Part shown: positions 6,829 to 15,508 of the stretch, one piece after another
Layout of the letters: each line of letters starts with the position of its first letter
Position numbering within the stretch: the first letter of the stretch is position 1
DNA from: JANRKN01 sp033763435
GTDB lineage: Bacteria > Planctomycetota > Phycisphaerae > Phycisphaerales > UBA1924
DNA: 30,780 nucleotides
Direction: 5' to 3'
NCBI GenBank assembly: GCA_033763435.1
Contig: JANRKN010000172.1
Location: forward strand, 1-30,780
Translations under genes and position numbers: made by a program
Notes under the pieces: generated by a model
Seen by the model: only the letters and a program-made list of their open reading frames with translations
Told to the model about the DNA's origin: nothing
Databases searched by the model: none

Positions 6829-7647
6829 ATGAGTGCGGAGCATTCCACGGGTGGGACAGGGCTGCCCCGGCAAGCCTCGGGGCCATGGGCGAAGGCGCCG
6901 GGGAGCTCGGACGAGCAGTACCTGCTGGCCGGTCCGCGGTCACGGCTCGACGAGGCCCTCCGAGTTGTGCGGATCAGCTGGGAGTTCATCCGCGGCTTTC
7001 GCGCGCTGCACTTTGTGGGGCCGTGCGTCACGGTGTTCGGGTCTGCGCGCTTTGCCGAGGACCATCCGTACTACGCGCTCGGGCGCGACGTCGGGCGTGA
7101 GATCGCGCGTTCGGGCCTCACGACGATCACGGGCGGTGGACCCGGGATCATGGAAGCGGCCAACCGCGGCGCGAAGGACGCGGGCGGGCGCAGCATCGGG
7201 TGCAACATCGTGCTGCCCCACGAGCAGAAGCCCAATCCGTACGTCGATCGGTTCATTGACTTCCGCTACTTCTTCGTGCGGAAGGTGATGCTCGTGAAGT
7301 ACTCGTACGCGTTCATCATTCTGCCGGGCGGCTTCGGCACGCTGGACGAGCTGTGGGAGATCGCGACGCTGGTGCAGACTCGGAAGGTCAGCTCATTCCC
7401 GATCGTGCTGATGGGCAAGGCGTTCTGGGAGCCGATGCTCGCGTTCCTGCGCGAGCGCATGGAGCGCGAGGGAACGATCTCGTCGGGCGATCTGGACCTG
7501 CTGACGGTCACGGACTCGCCTCAGGAGGCGCTGGCGGTGGTGCGCGGGGCGCTGGCCAAGACGCCCGGCGTCGTCCGGCGTCCGGCCCGGCCCACGCGGC
7601 TGCTGGGCGAGCGGGGGCTGGGCCAGGCGAAGGGGGCGGGCGCATGA
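6829..7647 (+). CDS. LOG-family (TIGR00730-type) nucleotide hydrolase / Rossmann-fold protein
   Basis: The start is the ATG at 6829, with GGGAG upstream; the product has 272 residues. Hallmarks are GGGPGIMEAANRGA (about 102-115) and PGGFGTLDELWE (about 166-177), the two conserved motifs of the LOG (lonely guy) family. Enzymes of this family cleave nucleoside 5'-monophosphates to base and ribose phosphate, as in cytokinin activation; many bacterial members have no known physiological substrate. The N-terminal 40 residues are poorly conserved. The stop codon overlaps the start of the first glycosyltransferase-like gene (ATGA), so the hydrolase is translationally coupled to the triplet that follows. 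Confidence 0.92.
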   Translation: MSAEHSTGGTGLPRQASGPWAKAPGSSDEQYLLAGPRSRLDEALRVVRISWEFIRGFRALHFVGPCVTVFGSARFAEDHPYYALGRDVGREIARSGLTTITGGGPGIMEAANRGAKDAGGRSIGCNIVLPHEQKPNPYVDRFIDFRYFFVRKVMLVKYSYAFIILPGGFGTLDELWEIATLVQTRKVSSFPIVLMGKAFWEPMLAFLRERMEREGTISSGDLDLLTVTDSPQEALAVVRGALAKTPGVVRRPARPTRLLGERGLGQAKGAGA

Positions 7648-8267
7648 TCGCCGCCACGATGTACACAGCGCAAGGCGCGTACGCGGATGCGGCGAGGATC
7701 CTGAGGACCTCGTGCGAGCGGTGGGGGATCGAGCTGCGCGAGCGCGTGATCGAGTCCGCGGGAACATGGCAGCGCACGTGCAATCTCAAGCCGGCGTACG
7801 TGCTCGAGTGTCTGCGGGCGTGGGGCGAGCCGGTGCTGTGGCTCGACGCGGATACGGAGGTGATGGCCGACCCCGTGCTTCTGCGCGAGGGCGCGGGCGT
7901 GGATTTCATGGCGATCAACTGCCGGAACGAGCCGCGGTTCAGTCGGACGGGAGTGCTGACGCCGGAGACGCTGGACACGAATGGGGGCGTGCTGTGGTTT
8001 GCGCCGACGGACGCGGCGATCTCGCTGGTCGAGGCTTGGCACGCCCGTGCGACCGCTGAGCCGGACCGGGGGAATGACACGCACCTGAACGCGGCGTTCA
8101 ATGAGGACCGTCGGACCGACCTGCGCTTCCGCTGGGTGCCCCTGTCGTACAACCGGCTGGACTCGGTGTGGCCCGATGTGCGCCCGGTGATCAACCATCG
8201 GTATGGCCGCGGCGCGCTGCTGCGGGTCAAGAGTCGGCTGCGGACCGCGCGGGAGGTTTCGCGATGA
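7644..8267 (+). CDS. Glycosyltransferase-like protein 1 of a tandem triplet (DxD type)
   Basis: The ATG at 7644 overlaps the LOG stop codon; the product has 207 residues. It opens MIAATMYTAQGAYADAARIL, has the GT-A style metal/nucleotide-sugar motif WLDADTEV (Asp residues 68 and 70) and ends with LSYNRLDSVWP and PVINHRYGRG. The same landmarks occur in the next two genes, so the three are paralogues. The family resembles small nucleotide-diphospho-sugar transferase-like proteins. No signal peptide or membrane segment is seen, so it should be cytoplasmic. This is the most divergent copy: it lacks the VSFxTGDGxY opening and the DFMCYN block, having DFMAIN instead. Donor and acceptor are unknown. 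Confidence 0.82.
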   Translation: MIAATMYTAQGAYADAARILRTSCERWGIELRERVIESAGTWQRTCNLKPAYVLECLRAWGEPVLWLDADTEVMADPVLLREGAGVDFMAINCRNEPRFSRTGVLTPETLDTNGGVLWFAPTDAAISLVEAWHARATAEPDRGNDTHLNAAFNEDRRTDLRFRWVPLSYNRLDSVWPDVRPVINHRYGRGALLRVKSRLRTAREVSR

Positions 8268-8911
8268 GGTTTCACGTGGTGTCGTTCTACACGGGCGACG
8301 GGGCGTATCGGGACTTTGCGCAGACCCTGATGCGCTCGTGCGACAAGTTCGGCGTCCCGCACCACATCGAGTACGTTGCGACCGACGCGAACTGGTTTCA
8401 CAACATGATCCGCAAGCCGCTGTATCTGCTGCGGAAACTGCGGGAGATCGGCGAGCCGTGCGTGTGGCTGGATTGCGACTGTGAGCTGATCCATCACCCG
8501 GTGATGTTCGAGCGCGAGGACGTGGACTTCATGTGCTACAACTTCGCCGCGGACCCGGAGAACGGGATGGTGCGCTATGCGCCCGAGAAACTGATTGCTT
8601 CGGGCGGGGTCGTGTGGGCGGCGCCGACGGAAGCGGGCTTGGACTGGATCGCCGAGTGGGGCGAGTGGTGCGCGCGGGCGCCCGACGTCCGCGACGACGT
8701 GACGATGAACAAGGCTTGGCCCGAGCGGAGGCGCAAGGATCTGAGGTTTGCCTGGCTTCCGCAGGCGTACAACCGGCTGGACAGCTATTGGCCCAAGACG
8801 CCGCCGATCGTGAACCACGTGTACCGCGATGGTCGGATTTTCAAGCTCAGGGCGCGGTCGAAGCTGCCCGATGCGCCTCCGGGCCATGCGGAGAAGGGCG
8901 GCGCGTCGTGA
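8264..8911 (+). CDS. Glycosyltransferase-like protein 2 of a tandem triplet (DxD type)
   Basis: The ATG at 8264 overlaps the preceding stop (ATGA); the product has 215 residues. Landmarks are MRFHVVSFYTGDGAYRDFAQ, the motif VWLDCDCEL (Asp 70 and 72), DVDFMCYNF, a Gly-rich SGGVVWAAPT and the C-terminal YNRLDSYWPKTPPIVNHVYR. The DxD motif is DCD, with Cys in the middle position and another Cys following. It is closely related to the third copy; the two share a 21-base identical DNA stretch around the DFMCYN codons, which suggests fairly recent duplication. Soluble and probably cytoplasmic. Function is inferred only from the DxD motif and fold class. Confidence 0.82.
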   Translation: MRFHVVSFYTGDGAYRDFAQTLMRSCDKFGVPHHIEYVATDANWFHNMIRKPLYLLRKLREIGEPCVWLDCDCELIHHPVMFEREDVDFMCYNFAADPENGMVRYAPEKLIASGGVVWAAPTEAGLDWIAEWGEWCARAPDVRDDVTMNKAWPERRRKDLRFAWLPQAYNRLDSYWPKTPPIVNHVYRDGRIFKLRARSKLPDAPPGHAEKGGAS

Positions 8912-9516
8912 GGGTTGTGAGCTTCTTCACGGGCGACGGCGTGTACCGTCAGTTCGCCGAGAAGCTGCGCGCTTCCTGCGAGCGCTTTGGCGTGCCGTAC
9001 GACATCGACGAGTTTCCGTCGACGGGCGACTGGATCAGAAACCTCGCCAAGAAGCCGCGGTTCCTGCTCGACAAGCTCGACAAGCACCGCGGGCCCGTCG
9101 TGTGGATGGACGCGGACTGCGAGATCTGCCAAGAGCCGGCGGTGCTTCGCGAGGCCTCGGCCCGCGGCGACGTGGACTTCATGTGCTACAACCTCTTCGC
9201 GGATGCGGGCAATGGGCTGACCGAGATCCACGACCCCACGCGGCTGCATTCCTCGTCGGGTGTGATGTACATCGCGGACACGCCCGCGGCGCGGGGCTTC
9301 ATCGCGCAGTGGGGTGAGATGTGCGAAGAGAACCCTGACCAGCGGGACGACTTCGTGCTCAACTACACGTTCGCGCGCCGGCGGAACACGGAGCTGCGCG
9401 CTCGATGGCTCCCGCGCGAGTACAACCGGATGGACATGTACTTCCCGCAGACCACGCCCGTGATCAATCACGTCTACCGCGACGGGCAACTGTTCATCGC
9501 GAAGCCGAAGGCGTAG
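8908..9516 (+). CDS. Glycosyltransferase-like protein 3 of a tandem triplet (DxD type)
   Basis: The start is a GTG at 8908 overlapping the previous stop (GTGA); the product has 202 residues. It opens VRVVSFFTGDGVYRQFAEKL, has VVWMDADCEI (Asp 68 and 70), DVDFMCYNLF, HSSSGVMYIA and the shared ending YNRMDMYFPQTTPVINHVYR. Its last 23 bases overlap, in the convergent direction, the 3' end of the short-chain dehydrogenase gene. As the third overlapping gene after LOG, it completes a compact cassette that should be made as a set. The differing residues between DxD and the C-terminal motif suggest three acceptors or donors rather than redundancy, but this is inference. Confidence 0.82.
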   Translation: MRVVSFFTGDGVYRQFAEKLRASCERFGVPYDIDEFPSTGDWIRNLAKKPRFLLDKLDKHRGPVVWMDADCEICQEPAVLREASARGDVDFMCYNLFADAGNGLTEIHDPTRLHSSSGVMYIADTPAARGFIAQWGEMCEENPDQRDDFVLNYTFARRRNTELRARWLPREYNRMDMYFPQTTPVINHVYRDGQLFIAKPKA

Positions 9517-10387
9517 AGGCGCGCTGCGACTTGGCGCGCCGCCGGCGGAAGAGCGTCCGCAGCGCCCAGTCGGTCAGGCGCGGGAAGGCGCCCGAAGCGG
9601 CAAAGACCATCGGCAGGCCCCAGCGGGTCCAGATCTCGGTGCCGCCCGAGCCCGAGCCGCGGCGCGCGTCGCCCGCGGGGCGCTTCATGGCGCGGACGAT
9701 GCGCTGGGCGACGACGTCGGGGCTTTGCATGAGTGAGGCGGGGGTGTGATCGAGCCAGCTTTCGCCCGAGAGAGCCGCGGCCTTGTCGAAGAACTCGGTG
9801 TTGGTGCCGATCGGGTGCACGGTCCAGACGCAGACGCCCGTGCCGTCGAGCTCGTGCCGCAGTGCGCGGCCCACGTGGTCCTGCATCGCCTTGCTCGCGG
9901 AATAGGCCGCGAAGTAGGGCACGCCGATCTTGGCGACGCACGAGGAGCAGAGGATCAGGTGTCCTTCGCCCGCGGCGGTGAGGACGGGCGCGGCGGCGCG
10001 GAGGGCGTGGAGCGTGCCGAAGAAGTTCACCTCAAACATCTCGCGGAACTCGGCGTCGCTGGTCTCGAGCACCGGGCGCTCGAGGCCGTAGCCGGCGTTG
10101 GCGAACATCGCAAAGAGTGAGCCGTAGGTCGCGACCGCGGCGTCGACGATCGCGCGGCAATCGTCGGGGTTGGTGACGTCGGCGCGCACGGACATGGCGC
10201 GGCCCTGCGCCTCGCGGACGCGCGCGTCGGCGTTGATCAAGGCGACGGCCTGCGCGAGCCGGTCCTCGCGCCTCGCGGCGAGCACGACGTTCATGCCCTC
10301 CCGGGCGCACGCGAGCGCGGTTGCCGCGCCGATGCCCGAGCTCGCGCCCGTGATCGCGATGGTCCGGCCTCGGAGATTCGTCGTCAT
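9494..10387 (-). CDS. Short-chain dehydrogenase/reductase (SDR)
   Basis: The ATG at 10385-10387 is preceded by GGAGGG; the product has 297 residues. The classical SDR cofactor motif TGASSGIG (13-20), the NAG motif (FANAGYG, about 95-101), the catalytic Ser region LCSSC (about 146-150) and YSASK (Tyr162, Lys166) are all present. VVLAARR after the second strand suggests preference for NADP(H). The last 50 residues are Arg-rich (FRRRRAKSQRAS) with a hydrophobic stretch (MVFAASGAFPRLTDWAL), possibly membrane-associating. The gene lies 24 bases after murJ and is probably the last gene of that operon. The substrate cannot be told from the sequence. Confidence 0.93.
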   Translation of the reverse strand: MTTNLRGRTIAITGASSGIGAATALACAREGMNVVLAARREDRLAQAVALINADARVREAQGRAMSVRADVTNPDDCRAIVDAAVATYGSLFAMFANAGYGLERPVLETSDAEFREMFEVNFFGTLHALRAAAPVLTAAGEGHLILCSSCVAKIGVPYFAAYSASKAMQDHVGRALRHELDGTGVCVWTVHPIGTNTEFFDKAAALSGESWLDHTPASLMQSPDVVAQRIVRAMKRPAGDARRGSGSGGTEIWTRWGLPMVFAASGAFPRLTDWALRTLFRRRRAKSQRASTPSASR

Positions 10388-10411
10388 GCGTGTGCCCTCC
10401 GCAGAGAAGGT

Positions 10412-12124
10412 TCAGCCCAGGTCCATGCCCGACATCGCGCCGTTGCCCGCGCCTTTGGGCGCGCGCTGGGCGAGCCATCGCAGCTCCGGAACGCGCAGCA
10501 GGAACGAGAGCCCGGCATAGCTCGCGACGCCGACCCCCGCGCCCACGCCCATGCGCAGCGCGTGGCGCGACCATGCGGAGAGATCGGGCGCGAGCGTGTG
10601 GATGAGCTTGGAGGTGAGCGCGAGAGCTCCGAGCACGGCGCCGGCCATGAGCAGCGTCGTGAGCGTGAGCCGAACGATCGCGCGGAGCGTCTCGCGGTCG
10701 AGCGCGTGGATGTCAAAGCGTTTGCGGAGAATGAGGATGAGGACGCCGCACTGGACGATCGCGGCTGAGCTGGTGGCCCACGCCAGCCCCGCCTCGCGTG
10801 CGAACCAGATGAGCGTCCAGTTGAGCGTGAGGTTGAGCGCGACCATCGCGAGCGCAACGCGCATGGGCGTTCGGGTGTCCTGACGCGCGTAGAAGGCGCG
10901 GGTGAGCACGTGGTTGAGGGCGTAGGCCCAGACGCCGGGCGCGAAGGCGACGAGCACCGAGGCCGCGCGGGCGATGTCGGCCTCCTGATAGCCCTTGCTG
11001 CCCAGCCCGAAGAGCGCGCCGATCATGTCGGGTGCGACGACCGCGAGCCCGGCGCTGGCGGGCAGCCCGATGAACAGCGAGAGCCTCACGCCCCGGCGGA
11101 GGGTGTCGGTGAACTTGTCGGGTTCGCCCGCGGTGAGCGAGAGCAGGGGGAAGACGGCCGTCGCGACCGCGATGCCGAAGACCCCGAGCGGGAACTGATA
11201 GAGGCGCGCGACGTTGGTGAGGATGACGTTGGAGGATTCGTCGAGGGGGTAGGCGTAGCCGAGCAGCGTGGGGCCGACCCAGACGGGCCACATGGCGATG
11301 ACGGTGTCGAGCAGGGTGTTGAGTTGGAGCGTGCCCATGCCCACGACGACAGGGATGAAGCGTGAGAACATCGCGCGGGCGCTGTCGCGGGCGATGGCGG
11401 TGTCGCGCGGGAAGCGCGCATGCCCGCGGAGGGCCAGGAGCGACCAAGCGACCTGAGCGAGGCTCGCGGCGACGGCGGCGGCGCCGATGAGATAGGCCGC
11501 GAGAGTCCGCGAGGCTTCGCGGGCCGTGTCGTCGGCGCCGGGCGCGAGAAAGTAGAACGCGCCCGCGGCGATCATGAAGAGGTTGAGGATGATGGGCGCG
11601 GCGGCGGGGGGGCCGAACTTGCCGTGGACCTGCAGCATGCCGCCGAGGATCGCGGTGACGCAGACCATCGGCATCATGGGGAGCATGACGATGATGAGCA
11701 GCAGGCTCAGTCGGCGTTCGGGGTCCGAGGCGCCCCCGAGCAGGAGCGTCGCGACGAGCGCGAGTTCGATCACGAGCGTGATGGAGCCCGTGATGAGCAG
11801 CAGCCAGCGGAGCGTGAGCGAGGCGAGCGCGTCGGCGCGGGCGGGGTCGGCCTTGCGGAGGGCGGTGTACTCGGGCAGGAACGCGGCCGAGAGGGCGCCT
11901 TCGCCGAAGAGCCGCCGGAAGAGGTTGGGGATCGCGAACGCCGCGGCGAAGGCCGAGCCCACGGCCGTCGCGCCGAAGATGTAGACGGTCGTCAGCTCGC
12001 GCGCGAGGCCCGCGAACCGCGAGACGAGTGTGAGCCCCGTCACGACCCGCACGGCCGCGGCAAGGAACCCGTGGTGCGGGTTGGACGTGGGCGCGTCGGA
12101 GTTGGCGGAAGGCCGGTGGCTCAC
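10412..12124 (-). CDS. murJ: MurJ/MviN lipid II flippase
   Basis: The start is a GTG at 12122-12124 that overlaps the ParA stop codon (GTGA); the product has 570 residues, slightly longer than typical MurJ (about 510-530). The N-terminal block VSRFAGLARELTTVYIFGAT matches the conserved MurJ start, including the Arg residues of the central cavity. It is followed by FAAAFAIPNLFRRLFGEGAL, a near-diagnostic MviN/MurJ sequence, and about 14 hydrophobic segments. The protein moves lipid II across the inner membrane for peptidoglycan synthesis. Phycisphaerae do make peptidoglycan, so the role fits. Translational coupling to a ParA-type ATPase is notable. Confidence 0.95.
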   Translation of the reverse strand: MSHRPSANSDAPTSNPHHGFLAAAVRVVTGLTLVSRFAGLARELTTVYIFGATAVGSAFAAAFAIPNLFRRLFGEGALSAAFLPEYTALRKADPARADALASLTLRWLLLITGSITLVIELALVATLLLGGASDPERRLSLLLIIVMLPMMPMVCVTAILGGMLQVHGKFGPPAAAPIILNLFMIAAGAFYFLAPGADDTAREASRTLAAYLIGAAAVAASLAQVAWSLLALRGHARFPRDTAIARDSARAMFSRFIPVVVGMGTLQLNTLLDTVIAMWPVWVGPTLLGYAYPLDESSNVILTNVARLYQFPLGVFGIAVATAVFPLLSLTAGEPDKFTDTLRRGVRLSLFIGLPASAGLAVVAPDMIGALFGLGSKGYQEADIARAASVLVAFAPGVWAYALNHVLTRAFYARQDTRTPMRVALAMVALNLTLNWTLIWFAREAGLAWATSSAAIVQCGVLILILRKRFDIHALDRETLRAIVRLTLTTLLMAGAVLGALALTSKLIHTLAPDLSAWSRHALRMGVGAGVGVASYAGLSFLLRVPELRWLAQRAPKGAGNGAMSGMDLG

Positions 12125-13035
12125 ACCGAGCCCGGGATGGACGCGGCGGCGGCCGAGGTGGTGGGGGTCGTGGGCGAGGCGTCGGCCGCGAGCTGCGCAC
12201 GCTTGGCCATCAGCGCGTCCCACTCGCGGATCAGAGGCTCGGCGAGGTTGGCGTAGTCCTGCGCGCCGGGGGCGTCGGGGGCGTAGTCGAAGATCGACTG
12301 CCCGAAGCTCGGGCACTCGGCCAGCTTGATGTTGCGCCGGATGGCCGGGCGGAGGACGCGCGCGAGTTTCCAGGGCGTGTCGGGGGCGCCGGGGGCGCGC
12401 GCGGCCTCAAAGAAGGATTCGAGGTCCGCGACGACCTCGCGCACGTGGGTGCTGCTGGGGTCGTGCATGCACAGGGCGATGCCGAGCACCCGCAGCCGCG
12501 GATTGACGCGCGAGGAAACGAGCTTGACGGTTTCCAGCAGCTTGCCCACGCCCTGCAGGGCGAGGAAGTGGGCCTGCATGGGGATGAGAACTTCGCGCGC
12601 GGCGGTGAGGCCGTTGATCGTCAGAATGCCCAGCGAGGGCGGGCAGTCCAGCAGCACGAATTCGTACTCGCCGCCCAGGCGCGTGATGGCCCGGTCCAGA
12701 CGCTTCTGCGCGTCGGCGACGCCCGCGAGGTCGGCCTCGAGGCCCGCGAGGTCGGTCTCGGCGGGCAGGACGGCCAGGTGTTCGTTGACGGTGTGGATCG
12801 ACGCGCGCGGGTCGGACTGTTCGTCCAGCAGCACGTCGTAGACGGTGGACTTGGGGGGCGCGCCCTCGGCGCCGACGCCTAGGTGCAGGCTGGCATGGGC
12901 CTGGGGGTCCAGGTCGATAACGAGGGTGTTGCGGCCCTTGCGCGCGATGGCCGCGGCGAGGTTCACGGTGGTCGTCGTTTTGCCGACGCCGCCTTTTTGG
13001 TTCATGAGCGCGATGACGCGAACGGGCTGGGACAT
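12121..13035 (-). CDS. ParA/Soj-family ATPase
   Basis: The product has 304 residues from the ATG at 13033-13035. The deviant Walker A KGGVGKTT (residues 14-21) with the extra Lys14, a DLDPQAHASLHLG block, DCPPSLGILTINGL and PMQAHFLALQGVGKL place it in the ParA/Soj group. Such proteins form ATP-dependent dimers on DNA or membranes to position chromosomes, plasmids or protein clusters. No parB or parS site is seen nearby. Its overlapping partner is murJ, which makes chromosome partitioning only one possibility; positioning of envelope machinery is another. The C-terminus ends in an Ala/Thr-rich tail. Confidence 0.93.
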   Translation of the reverse strand: MSQPVRVIALMNQKGGVGKTTTTVNLAAAIARKGRNTLVIDLDPQAHASLHLGVGAEGAPPKSTVYDVLLDEQSDPRASIHTVNEHLAVLPAETDLAGLEADLAGVADAQKRLDRAITRLGGEYEFVLLDCPPSLGILTINGLTAAREVLIPMQAHFLALQGVGKLLETVKLVSSRVNPRLRVLGIALCMHDPSSTHVREVVADLESFFEAARAPGAPDTPWKLARVLRPAIRRNIKLAECPSFGQSIFDYAPDAPGAQDYANLAEPLIREWDALMAKRAQLAADASPTTPTTSAAAASIPGSV

Positions 13036-13061
13036 CCGTGATTCCCCGTTGGGTGCGGGCG

Positions 13062-13067
13062 AGTATA
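13062..13067 (-). promoter_or_regulatory. Possible -10 element for the parA-murJ-SDR operon
   Basis: TATACT on the minus strand, 5 of 6 to consensus, lies 27 bases upstream of the parA start in the 152-base region shared with divergent sucC. No good -35 box is visible at the usual distance, so this is tentative. Confidence 0.3.
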
Positions 13068-13187
13068 CCTGCGTCGGCGGGCGCCGATCGGTGCCGGTTG
13101 ACGCTACGATCGGCCCCAGGCCCGGATCCGCGGCGATCCGGCCCCCTGTCCGACCCAGGCCGGCCGATTCAGAGGAGCGTACCAGCC

Positions 13188-14421
<1,234 letters not shown>

Positions 14422-14426
<5 letters not shown>

Positions 14427-14437
14427 GTCTGCTCAGC
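14422..14437. other. Inverted repeat containing both convergent stop codons
   Basis: GCTGAG-TCTG-CTCAGC is a perfect 6-pair stem in the 3' junction of sucC and the flavoprotein gene. The sucC stop (14424-14426) and the opposing stop (14433-14435) are inside its two arms. There is no T-run, so termination would be weak or factor-assisted. Confidence 0.5.
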
Positions 14438-15221
14438 AGCCTTCATCGCGCGGCGCGCCGAGGTTCCGCACCATGATCTGCTCCAGCGGCAGCCTGTGGA
14501 TGTCGGGCACGGTTGCGCCCTGCGCCGCGTAGCCCACCGGCAGCAGCAGGAACGGGCGCTCGTGCTCGGGCCGCTTCAGGATGCGTGCGAGGAAGTTCAT
14601 GGGGCTGGGCGTGTGCGTGAGCGTGGAGAGCCCCGCGAGGTGCAGCGCCGCGACGAGCATGCCCGAGGCGATGCCGACGGATTCCTGCGGGTAGTAGACC
14701 TGCCCGGACCGGCCCTGTTCGTCGGCGTCGGTCTTCACCAGGCGGAAGATCGCGATCAGCCAGGGCGCGGTCTCGAGGAACGGCTTCTCCCACTCGGTGC
14801 CCAGCGGCGCGAGGTCCGCGAGCCACTCGCGACTGGCGCGGCGCTCATAAAACTCCTTCTCCTCGGCCTCGGCGCCCAGCCGGATCTGGCGCTTGAGCGC
14901 CGGGTCGTTGATCGCGATGAAGCGCCAGGGCTGCTTGTTCGCGCCCGAGGGTGCCGTGCCCGCGCAGCGGATGCACCACTCGATCGTCTCGGCAGGGACC
15001 GGCCGATCGGAGAACTGCCGGCACGAGCGGCGCAGTCGCAGCGATTCGTACAGCGTGTGCGCGGCCTGCTCGCTGGGCACGCCCGGATCGAATCGCGGTA
15101 TGGGCACGCGAGCGGCGGCCGAGGGCTTGCACTGAGCGGGCAGCGAGATTCGCGACCCCGGCGCGGGCGCGCATGGCGGAGGTTCGGCGGGCTTGTCGGC
15201 GTGGCTGCTCTGGTCGCTCAT
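14433..15221 (-). CDS. Nitroreductase-superfamily flavoprotein of iodotyrosine deiodinase type
   Basis: The ATG at 15219-15221 follows GGAGGGAAG; the product has 262 residues. RRSCRQFSDRPVP (about 64-76) and GTAPSGANKQPWRFIAI (about 88-104) are the FMN-binding motifs of the superfamily. The lid region has Glu121, Tyr125 and Lys146 in the spacing E-x3-Y-x20-K, exactly that of the substrate-recognition triad of iodotyrosine deiodinase as I recall it. Further matches are VYYPQESVGIASGMLVAALH, HTPSPMN and LPVGYAAQGATVPDIHRLPL. Such enzymes remove halide from halotyrosines reductively. The first 50 residues are a Pro/Ala-rich extension. Substrate is inferred from the triad; a generic nitroreductase is the alternative. 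Confidence 0.88.
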   Translation of the reverse strand: MSDQSSHADKPAEPPPCAPAPGSRISLPAQCKPSAAARVPIPRFDPGVPSEQAAHTLYESLRLRRSCRQFSDRPVPAETIEWCIRCAGTAPSGANKQPWRFIAINDPALKRQIRLGAEAEEKEFYERRASREWLADLAPLGTEWEKPFLETAPWLIAIFRLVKTDADEQGRSGQVYYPQESVGIASGMLVAALHLAGLSTLTHTPSPMNFLARILKRPEHERPFLLLPVGYAAQGATVPDIHRLPLEQIMVRNLGAPRDEGC

Positions 15222-15508
15222 GGGCACTTCCCTCCGGAATCGGTGCGAGAGAAAGGGCAAAGCGGAGGAAGTTGAACGTACAGAATACACCCTGCGCGCG
15301 GCGACGCCGCTACGCTGCTTCAGCGCGATTCGCGAAGTTCGTGCCCGCACCGCTGAGATTGCCCGGCTCATCCCCCGAGCTTTCCCAGCTTCCCACGCTG
15401 AAGCCCCGGCATGTTCGGCAAGCTTTCTCCAGTGTGACGCGGGCGGGCGGGCCGCGCCGACCGACCGACTCACCGATTTAGGAGCCGCGCAGCCGCGCCT
15501 GTCCAGCC

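Noticed and set aside
13098..13110. TTGACG close to TACGAT upstream of sucC as a sigma70 promoter.
   Set aside because: The two boxes are only one base apart rather than about 17, so they cannot form one promoter.
15222..15508. A gene or promoter in the 287-base gap before the ABC-F gene.
   Set aside because: Open frames here are extensions of neighbouring frames without ribosome-binding sites, and the only -10-like word (TATTCT, minus strand) has no -35 partner.
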